A stretch of 43,794 nt of DNA, from IMG/VR virus record IMGVR_UViG_3300020438_000077, positions 1 to 43,794 of that record; one strand, given 5' to 3'. Each line of letters starts with the position of its first letter. Position 1 is the first letter of the stretch. A program made the translations under genes and the position numbers. Origin of the DNA: a virus. The notes beneath the pieces are model-generated. The model saw only the letters and a program-made list of their open reading frames with translations. It ran no database searches and was not told the origin of the DNA. Positions 24,548 to 36,500 of this stretch are shown in pieces.

Positions 24548-27500
24548 TTATACTGTATAATTTTTATATTTCAAAGGAGCAGTCCTTTCAACCAGTGTAG
24601 AAGTATGAATACCAGTAGGTGTGGTAGTTCCTCCAACACCTATACCGTTCAGAGTTTGTGCGGTATAAGCATTTTCAAGTTGTCTACCATCAAGTTTAAT
24701 TCTACCCCAACTAAATGAACCGAAGTAATTGGAAGTTGAAATTCCAGAACCGTATGTAATAGGACTAGAGACATTCACAAATACTCTAGTGACATTTGTA
24801 GCAATGCCAACTATGTTCTTAGGAATAGTTTCTACACTCTTCACTTCATAAACATTATCAACATAAGATTTTCCTATTCCAACAGTATTAGAACCTGCAC
24901 TATCCTGAGAAGTTATCGAAGTTACTGCAGCACCAACACTTGAATCATAAACAACAAAACGATCATGACCTGTCAAAGTACTCAATGTTTGAGCAGTTCC
25001 AACTAAAGCAGGTTCTCTCAAATAAGAATCATATGGAATAAACAAATCAAATATAAGTTGGTCTTGAGAAGCAACCGTAGTAATACCAAATCCAACAATC
25101 ACTCCTGAATCACCTGCGTAATTAGAAACCGCATTCTTTTCATCAACCGCTATAGTTGGAGTAATAAGAACTAAAGGTGGATTAGTACTTGTATATCCAA
25201 CTCCAGGATTCGTTACTGCGATTCCAGTTACAACTCCATTGGTCAATGTTGCTTCTGCCATTGCCATTGTATTAGTAGTAATGCCTATGGTAGACGCAAT
25301 ACTCACTGTAGGGGTAGCAGAATACCCTACACCACCTGTTGAGAGTGTGATGGATGAAATGGTACCCAATCCAGAAACAACTGCTGTAGCAGCAGCAGAA
25401 ATAACAGTATCTTGAGAGAAGAATCTTATGCTATTTTGGAAAGTAAGTTCATTATCATTCTCATTTTCTGCATCAAATAATGGTCTTAAATTATCAACCC
25501 AAACAGATGTTGAACCAATTCCAACAGATTTAATAAGATATCCATAAGGATAAATGCTTGGTTCATATAATGTTCTATCTTTTCCAATTTCCTTCCCGTC
25601 TACAATCAAATCTTCAGTTTGCTTACACCATACTACAGGTCTCATGAGAGTTTCATTTGTAGTATTGCCAGGTCCAAAGTATGGATTGGTTGTAATTAAA
25701 TCAGTAGCATCAATGCTTGTGACTATTCTAGGATCTTCCTGTAAAGAAGATTCTTGCCCAACAGATGCATCATAACCAACAGTTACCTTATCACCAGTCT
25801 TAATAGTCTCTAAAATATCTCTAAACACAACATCTAAACCACCAGTTCCTTTATAGAATAAAATCTTAGACTTATCACCCATCTTAGGTGCTTCAGTAAA
25901 GGTAATTACACTACCACCACTAAATGTGTATCCTTGACCAGGAACTTGTAGAATATCATTTACAAATACTAGGAGAGCATCCTCAACATTAATGTTAGAA
26001 CCAGCAGAAGACCTAATAGAAACTAAAGTTCCACCTTTTCTAATTCTGAATGCTTGAGTACTACCATCAAACTTATTATCAAAGTTATCAAGCATATCAA
26101 GAGTTCCAATAGACCATCCTGTAAATTCATCAGTAAATTCTTCTGTAACAGTAAGTTTAAACTCTTGGAAACCAGAAGTAGTTGGAATTCCTGTTGCTCC
26201 TCCAATAGGAACTGTTAGAATATCACCAGTTCCATAACCATATCCAGTATTTCTAACCTCAAAGTCAATTACACTAGAACCTTGACCAACTTGAACATCT
26301 ACTCTTGCAGCAGTTCCAAATCCACTCTGACCATTAGCATAAACTAATGGCATATCAGCATAGGAAAGAGGGAAATCAAATACTACATCTAAAGGTTTCT
26401 GAACCTTACCAGAACGAGCATAGAAGTGTGTTCTGCTCGATACTCCAGTATTAACACTAAATGTATTGTTATCAATAATACTTAAAACAGTTGTTCTACC
26501 AGCAGCAGCGTCAGTAGGTCTTGGAGCAACAATCACTCCCTGTACTTTTCCTCCATTCTTATAGAATGTGTCAACAGTAGATATACCAACGTTAACTACG
26601 AATTCAGTTGCACTATTAACCTGAGTAACTTTTGTACCAGCATAATATGGGTCAGCTTTTCTTGGATATTTGTGTGTAGTTGCATTACTATCTTTAGAAC
26701 ATGTGAATGCTAAAGATTCAGTACCAAGTTTAATACTGGTTCCAGTTTTCAAAGTATGAGCACCAATGGTTAATACCATAACTCCTGAAGCAGCATCATA
26801 AGTTGCACCAGAAACATTATGACTGACTAGTGGAGATGTACCAACATTAATTGTAAATGTATTTGCTGTTGTAGCAGCAACTGATACCATAGTATTATGA
26901 ATAGGATCAGTAATACGTGGATATGAATGTAATGATGAATAGTCATCCATTGCACATCTAAATTCTAATGCATTCGTTGATACTCCAACAGTATCTGTAG
27001 TAAACAAACCATGATTAGCAGCAGTAAAGGTTACTAATCCAGCAGCAGCATTATAAGCAGCATCGGTTGGTGTTAATGTTTTTGTTGTATTGGCAATACT
27101 AATTGAATTTGGAGTAGAACTTGCAAATATATGTCTATAATCACCACCACTCTTCACTGCACCAGTAGTTGCTGAAACGAAGGCATGTGTATACTGGTCA
27201 TTCTTTCCAGAAACTCCAACATCAAGTGTAATACTATTAGATGTTGTTGCAGCAATTGCTACTGAATTCTTATAAGCATAATCTTCACCTCTTGGATAGA
27301 AATGATCAGTAGCACCATTATCTAAACCACAAGTAAATGCAATCCCAGTAAATATAACATCTTTTCCTGTTACATATCCATGATTACCTGAAGTTGTTAC
27401 TGTTGCAATTCCAGTTGCTGCACTATAAGCAAATCCAGCAATAGACTTAGGACCAGAGTAAGTACAAGTGAATGCAATTCCAGAAAGACTAACTTCATCA

Positions 27501-30500
27501 CCTTGAATTAAACCATGTGGTTTAAATGTCTTAATTTCAGTTATGCCTGTTATTGAACTGTATCCTACATTTGTTATATTTCTTGGTTTATAGAATACTT
27601 GAGTATTAGTAATTGCAACTCCTGTTACATGTCCATCAGATACTGAAGCAGTACCAATTGGAGTCATACTAATATCAGTAAGACTTTCTTGCTGTATTGA
27701 AACATTTACAGTTTGAATACCAGACCTATAACCAGAACCAGTATTACCAATACTAATAGAAGTAATAGTTCCAGATACGCCTACTATAGCGGTTCCTCCA
27801 GCAGCAACTAATGATTGATACCCTAAACCTTCCTCTGAACCAACTGAGACGATTACACCGCCCAATGGACGCTTAGAAGTATTAGCATCTCTGTCTAAAG
27901 TAGATACATCAACTGGGTCTCCAGTAAATGTGATAGTCGTAATACCTGATGCTTCAGAAAGTTCGTAATTATAAGCAGCACCTGGTCCTTGGAATACATC
28001 ATTAACTAAAATTATTCCATTTTCTGTAGCAATTCCCGATACATTCTGTCCTTTTGATTTTAAGGTAAAGTCTTTATTAATACCATTAAATCCAGAAGAA
28101 ATATCGTCAAAAATATAATTCTTATAATAAGTTTCGTTCGTTGTATTAGGTACTCCACGACGTAAGAATGTTCTGCCTTGGAAAGTAGAACTAGTTGAGA
28201 TTCCTACCCAATCTCTAGAATCAGGTGGATTTAATGGAGAACTTTCTGGAATATTTCCAAAAGGAGGTTCAGCAAAGTTAAGTGTATTCTCAACAATATT
28301 GTAATTACCATTTACTCTAGTAACTATAGTTCCTGTACCATATCCAGCAAGTTTAGTTCCTAACCATCCTCTTCTTACTCTTACAACATTAGTACTACCA
28401 ATACCAACACCTTCAATCTTCATTATTTCATCTTCAACCTGTACCAAATCACTTCCAAAGAATGAGGTAATACCACTAAATGGGATTAAATCATCAGTAG
28501 TAAATACTTGATCAGCAAGAACAGTAGTCTGTGCAGTAGATACAATTGGAGATTGGAAAATATTATCTAAAGCAAGAAGAACTTTTGGATTTTGATTAGT
28601 AGAAGTAAATCTATGAGAAGTACCAATACCAACACTAGTAATATCAAGAACTTCAGGAACCACCTTAAGTGCATTTGCAGCAGTAGATGCTAGTTTAATC
28701 TTATCAGCATCAATTTTAACTGCATAGACATCTTGTGGTACTAAAGTAGTGGAGAATCCTAAATCAGGGAAACTAGTACTAGCAATCTCTAATGCTTGAG
28801 TAGAACCTATTCCAGCATGAGTATACTTAAGTTTTTCACCACTAACAAAGAAGTGATTAGGAACTCTAATAGTATTTGCATCAATACTGACAATAGAACT
28901 ATCATTACCTGTGAAACTTCTATCAAAAATATCATCATTATTATGAGTTAAGTTAAATGCTCTCTTAATATCTCTATCGGTACCAGTATAATCACCAAAG
29001 TATGCTGATACAGAACCTGCCTGATCAAGAGACATATTAGTCTTAGCATCATCCTGTATTCTCAATGCATTTGAATAGATATTGACTGATGCAGCAATAT
29101 TAGGTAATGGAGTAAATACAATTTCAACATTAGTAGTTGCACCTGCATTAACATTCAATCTAGACCCAATAGTACCTAATCCAACAACTGTTTCGACATT
29201 ACCATACTCAGTATCATAAGTATCGCCTGAAGCAGTTTCTTCAATATAATCATCAACAACAACAAATTCAGACATTTGATATCTATTATTTGTTGTATCA
29301 GTAACTTGAACTATGCAATATGCAGCATCATATGCCTGGTCATTTGCTCCGACTTGAGATGGGAAAGTAGCAATTACTGTAGGGGTTGGATTTGCATTAG
29401 AAGCAATTGAAGTAGTTTTTGCTTCTAATCTTGCATGTTTCAAATCAGCAGTTCCTATACCAGTTGCAGCTGCTGCCATAGCAACATTTACCGTATTAAC
29501 TACTGCAGTTGTTCCTATTCCTGCATTTGGATGGAAATCAACCTTTACATTACCACCATCAATATAAGCACTATAAGTTCCAAAACCAGAATTTGCCCAA
29601 GGAGTTAATGTTGTAGTTAATTGCCCAAATTCAAGTAACTCTACATCAGTTCCATCATGAATAATATTTAATTCTTCAAATTCAAATTCATTACTTTGAA
29701 GACCTGTGTCTGCTGTAATATTAACAAGTGATTTGATAGAACGATATGTAGTTGCTACACTTACAATAGTAGTTGGAGTACCAGATGCTACCTGTACACT
29801 TTGAGAATCAAGAGTTACAACTCCACCAAAACTTGTAGCACCAACAGATAAGAAGTTGTCATTTAAATTATATGAAAGAGCCATGACCCAATAGTCATTG
29901 ACTGCAGACTTTGTAGGATAGAATAATAACTGTCCATTATTACCAGCAATATTGAAATCAAAAGAACCTTGGTCATATTGTGTTTCCACTCTACCATACT
30001 GGTTCATATATCCTATAGAACTATCATGAACAATATCAACAACCATTAATTGTCTTTGTCCTAAGAATCTTTTATCTTTTACATAAGTAATATATTTTTG
30101 AGAACGGACATCTGATAGTGGGAATGAAGCAGCAACACTAAATGCGGTTGCTCTAGGATGACTATTGAATTGTGGACTAATATCATCAATTGAAAGTACT
30201 CTATTACCTATAGATTCAAAATAGTCAGTAAGAACTCTACTATTAAAGACTAATTCATCAGATGCTATTTTTAAATCTAATGATAATGAATTTTCTTTTA
30301 CTAAATCAAAGTCATAATCACAATTTAAATCTCCATAACCAATTAAATCATTAACTACTTCAAATGAAGTTAAGTTAGTAGATAACCCAACTGTCATGCT
30401 ATTTTCTGCATTAGTCTCTAATTGATAATCAGAGAATTTTTTAAATCCTAAAGTATGGTTGACACTACTTACTAAATCATCCCAAGTATCAAAATCAACT

Positions 30501-33500
30501 TTAGATCTTAAAGAATATGAGAAGTTCTGATAGTAGAAACTATCCTGAATCTTTTGCATATTATAATTAAGAACACCAGAGTCAGTTTCATTTCCTTTCT
30601 CTACTTTAGAGAAGGCATTCAGTTTAAAGTGAGCATCATATGAAGTTATTGATGATGCAATACCCTGAGTATTAGAAGAAGAACCTTTAATTACTTCATC
30701 TAATACAAAATCATCTTGTGATGATATTTTTAAAATTCCATCATTTGTATCCCAAGATTCAACAAATCCAGTTGCAGAATTAGATTTAACTTCTTCTCCC
30801 ACAAAGAATTCATTAGTTGTTAATGTAGTTTCAAATACAGGGAAGTATTTTTCAGGAACAATTCTTCCAGCAGAATTAGCAGGTACAAATTCTCCAATAG
30901 TCTTACCAGCACCAACTAAGTTACCCATATTATAAGTAACTGTTGCTCCAATTCCACCTATATTTGGATGAGTTTGACTAATTGTAAATAACGTATAATC
31001 ATAATTTACAGAGTTATAACCCAATCCAGTTGAACCAACTCCAACACTTACATTCTCTACGATTACTTTATCATTTACATTAAATGGGAAGGTATCAGCA
31101 GTACTAAATCCAACATTCAATTCTACTGTTACATCTTTTGTATTTGGATTATATGAAATAGTATTAATTCCTACACCATTTGAATTTTCAGTTGGAAGAA
31201 TAGTTGGAGGCAACATAGACATGCCTGTAGTATTCCTAAGAATTTCAATCTTAGAATTACCTAAAGTATATTTTAAATCAACGTCAGGTACTTCTTTTTT
31301 AGTTTCTCCATCTAAAACAATTAATTTTGGTGCAATACCATATCCTTTTCCAACTGATGTTACTCCAACAGACTCTAAAGATGCAAGATCTCTAATAGTA
31401 ACAAATTGTGGTAAATTAACACTAGGGAATAATGTAGGATCGGAAGGATAATCAAATCCAATATCTTTAATTTTAGTTCTTGAAATTACTCCAATAGAAT
31501 CACTAGATGCTTCAACTAAAGCATTTTTACCACTCTTAGTAGTAATACTAGAAATACCAGGAAGAGAATAATAATTTTGCCCTTTATTAATAATTTCAAA
31601 CTTATTAATAGTACCAAAAGCACTCGTAGATTCGGTATTATATTTTAAATCTGAAGAAGATGATGTATAAGAGGATTGTTCAGGTGCATTTGGTATAGAA
31701 TATTTAAATGAACTTGTAGAACCAATAGTAATATTATATTGACCATTATAAAGACTATTGTTGACTTGTAATTCACTATTAGAAATTACTGGGTCAATAA
31801 TAATATTTTTAAATAAATCAGGTAAATTATTCTCAGAAATAGGTTGTAATTTATAAAATAGAATTTCAGGTATATTACCATCTACTTTTAAAGTAACTTT
31901 ACCATCTACACCAACAATACCTGTTCTCTGAACTTCAAAATTTCTAGTTGTTTTACTTGTATTCCATAATTCAGTAAAGTCTTTATCAGAATAAAGATTA
32001 AATTTAAATGCAGGATAAGATGCACCTTGATTTGTATAACCAAGAGAAGAATCAGATAAATCAAAAATAGCAGTAGAATCTTTATATAATTTTAATGGTG
32101 GATTGATAGAACTAAATGTTGCATCCTGAGCACTTGTAATATTAATAATTGCAGGTTTTAATTGTGTTGATTTATAATAAGTATTAGATAATTTAAATGT
32201 ATTATTATCAACCTTTACTATAAAGTAAATTGCATCATTAGTAAGACCACCTGATGATACACTTGCGGTATGAATAACCTTATCACCAGTTTCATATCCA
32301 TGATTTACTAATGTAAAGGAATTTTCTATTGTGCTTATATTAGCAGCAGTAACTGTTGTAGGATTAATTACAAGTCGTCTATTATACTTGTTATATTTTA
32401 CTGTAAAGGTTTTAGAAGTAATAGGATTAACAGAAACATTAACTATATCGTTATTTGTCAATCCATGTGTCTGTGCAGAAGATACAGTAACAATATGCTT
32501 GGATATTTCACCAGTTATTGGTTCATGAGTAGTTTTAAAACTGTGATATGTTCCTGTACCGATTCCAGTAAAGAATAGTGTTGTAGAATTTGTAAATCCA
32601 TTATCAATTCCTTTAAATGTACCAGTTGAACCAAGAGCAACTCTTACAGTTGCTAAACCAACTAAATCATTGCTAATTCTTGCAACATAAACAGTAGAAG
32701 GTAAAGTTGCTATTGATACGTTAGAATCATAAGCAATAGAAATACCAAGACCAGTATTAGTGGAGTATGTAAGTTTATCTCCAGTTGCTAATCCATGATT
32801 TGGAATATAAAGTGATTTTGTAGGAATAAAGATTTCAGTTATACCTGCACCTGGGTTATTAAGACCAATAACAGTTCCTATACCAACTCCAGTAAGAGTT
32901 CCTAATCCCACTGTATGAGTAGGGTTAAAATAAACTTCTTTATTTACTTTAAAGTCATAAGTTGTATTAAATCCCGCATTAACAGTAAATCTTCTGGGTT
33001 GTTCATAAAGAACTGTTGTTACTGTATGTGATACTCCAACAGTACCATCGATTTCTCTCAATACTCTAATTCTAGAATATAAAGGTTCTATGTTTAAGAC
33101 TTTTACTTTTTCTGCTCCAATTCCAATAATATCATTACTTCTAATTCTACTATTAGATAAATTACCAGCAACATTTAAGAAAGTAACTATTCCTGTTACT
33201 GATACTGATTTAACACCTATAGTAGTATCACCAACACCTGTCAATGACCAGGTATTAGTACTAACACCCACATTATAAACACCACCAATCTTAGATGAAG
33301 TTGTAGATAATCCACTAATTTTAACTAATTCAGTATTATAGAAATTATGAGGGTTGGGGGATACTATTTCATATTCTCCGTCAGCATCAGATGGATATAT
33401 TTCTACTCCAGTAATAACACTACTTGCAACACTTACATTACTTACAGTTTTTCCATCTAGATGTGATACCTTAGCAGCAGCACCTAAACCCAGAGTATTA

Positions 33501-36500
33501 GTATTATCAAATACTGCTTTATCACCAACTCTATAGAATTGTCCACCAGTCTGAATTCCAATACCATCAACAGTACCTGGAAATACTCCATTAATATCTA
33601 CAGTTTGTAATAAATTATTTGGAATGGAAAGATACTTATAATTAAGTTCTTTATCAATTAAATTATAAGGTTGAGTATTCCTAGACCACCCATCAAAATC
33701 AAATACATCTTGTGTTGATAAAATATCATTATTAAAATCGTTTGGAGTAGAATTATAATTATCTCCTATTAAATATGGGAATTTTGGTTCTTTATATCCA
33801 TCAAATGGTCCTGATGATGCAGCTTCAGAATTATCAATAGTTGCAAAATAAGCATAAGTACCATTAGGATATTCTGGAGTAACACAGAACCTTCCATTAT
33901 TTTTATCTAATACTGCATTATCATTAACTTCCTTATGAGTAAAATCTTCAATGAAAAATCCTTCTGGATAAACAGCAGTAGATGGTCTACCTTCCTTTAT
34001 ATCTAAAGAATATCCAGACCGCATTTGAGCAATTGTTCCACCTTCATTTGTAAGATAACCATATGGTCCATATATTGGATTGCCGTCATATGCCCATCCA
34101 ATAACAGGAGAATGGAATTCTGAAGCAACCTCAGTATTGTTTACTCTTCTTAAATCAGGTCTTGCATATAAACTTCTACCAGACTGGTCTACTGAATATA
34201 TTACTTCTCTAAGTTTTCTTGGTGCATACAAATGAGTATACTGCAGACCCATATTACCTTTAGTAATAAATCCATCATCTGCTGTAAAATTAGGATCTCT
34301 ATTAAATAGGTTTATTCTCCAAGTTTGTATATTAGTTTTTAATTTAACACCATTTCCAGAATTTAAAACAGTGATATTAGTAGATGCTTGTAAATATCCT
34401 ATTCCTCCAGAAATAATTTTAACATCAATTAATTTACCATTTTCAATAACTGGTGTTAATATTGCACCTATACCAACTCCATCTATTACTAAATCTGGAA
34501 GAGAAATATAATTACTGCCAGAATTTAAAATAATAACATCAATAACTTTTCCATTACTAACAATTGGTTGTAATTGTGCATCTCTTCCTGAAATAAATGC
34601 AACAAATGGTTCTCTATTAAAATTAATAACTTCTGCAGAACCATATCCAGAACCATTATTGGATAAATGTATAGAGGTAATTTCTCCTCTAAAAATTGGT
34701 TGAATTTTTGCTTTAAATGTTTCCGTTCCTACTGGAGTTATTCCAACATTTCCAACTAATGAAACATTAATATCTGGATAATTAAAAACATGAGTACCAA
34801 CACCAGTAGATTTAATATCGATATATTGTTTTGTATTATATAAATCCTGTGTTGTAGATAATTTAAAATTATCTTTATCAACTTTAGTTACATAATATTC
34901 TGTTCCACTTACAAGACCTTGAATCTGAGTTCCTTCTGTAGTGTACTTAACAACTTGTCCAGAATCATAATCATGATTATCAATATTAATATTATCAAGA
35001 ACTGTGCTAACTCCTACTGGTTGAGTAGTTCTTTTTTTAGTTTGATAATTACTTCCACTATTAAGGACATTAATAGCATCAATAACTGACTTTGTATTGA
35101 CCGACCTTAGTATTTGTTTACCAATACCATATTCGGTTAAAGATATAGCATTAGAACCAGTAATAGCAGCAGCATATGTAGAATGAATTCCTACATTATA
35201 TGCATCTATAACATTTACAAAATAACTTGACCCATCTATAAGTCCACCAATTGCCTTTTGTCCGTCTGAATTATAAATTACTTCTTCAGCATTTCTAAAT
35301 TTATGATAAACTTCCCCAAAACCAATAGTATTATTTGTAATATTAATTGAAGATGTAGAAGCAGCACCAGCAAAAGGAACACCTGAATTAAATGAAACCT
35401 TATGAATGATAGATTTCATGTTTACAGAAGCAACTGCTCCTTCTCCACCACCACCAGTAATATTAACAATAGGTGTTTCTGTATAATCAAAACCAGGGTC
35501 TATAACCTGAATTTGCTGTAGAGAACCTGAAATAGCAGGATATCCTGTTGCTCCTGTTCCAACAGTATCATTAATATTTAAAAGAGGAGGATTTATAATA
35601 TCATAATTGTTTCCATTACTAATAACATCAATAGAATTAATTTTTCCGTAAGTAAGTAAATCAGTTGACTTGTAATTTAATACTTCAACACCATTTATTA
35701 AAATACCCGTTCTTCCTGGTGTAGTTGGATATACAACTCCATCATCAGTTGGAAGTTTTATCTCTTTTACAAGTTCTTGTGATTCTAATGTACTATTTCT
35801 AAGTGCATATGGTTCGATTATATTATCAGTTACAACAGTAGTATTATCTAAGAATACAAAAACAGACTTATTAAGGTCCGACCTACTCATTGCTAGTTTA
35901 ATTGTTGTAGAATCTATCCTCTTAACAAAATACAATCCTTCATTAGGAGGTGTTCTATCAGATACATCAACACCATTATTATTACCTGTTATTATAAATT
36001 CTAAATCTGTAGTAAATAATGATGAGTTAACTCTTGTACCTTCCTTTGTCTGATAGAATGAATCGTAATAAGTGTAAGGAACTTTTTGAGGAACATAATA
36101 AATTGCATCACCAGTATAGAATCCATGCTCCTGGTCAGAAATCTTAAAGGTATCTCCTCGGAATGTACCTGAAAAAACTGCAGACCTAGTAGAAACATTT
36201 AATGGTTGATCATTATATGAAGGAATAGATGGGGATGTTACTATTAAATCAGTTCCTTTCTTATAAAGGTTTTGAATATTAGTAGAATATCTTTCTAGAT
36301 TGCTAAAAGTATTTGACCTTCCTTTAGATAAATTACGTTGAATAGTATAATTTTGAGTTACTATAAGATTTCCTTGTCCTTTAATAATAAATGAATTTGC
36401 TGCACTTAAAGAGATGACAGTAGTTAATCTATCAATTCCATCAGTTCCTTTAATAGTAGCACTATCACCTATTTTAAAAATTGTATCTACACTAGTAGTT

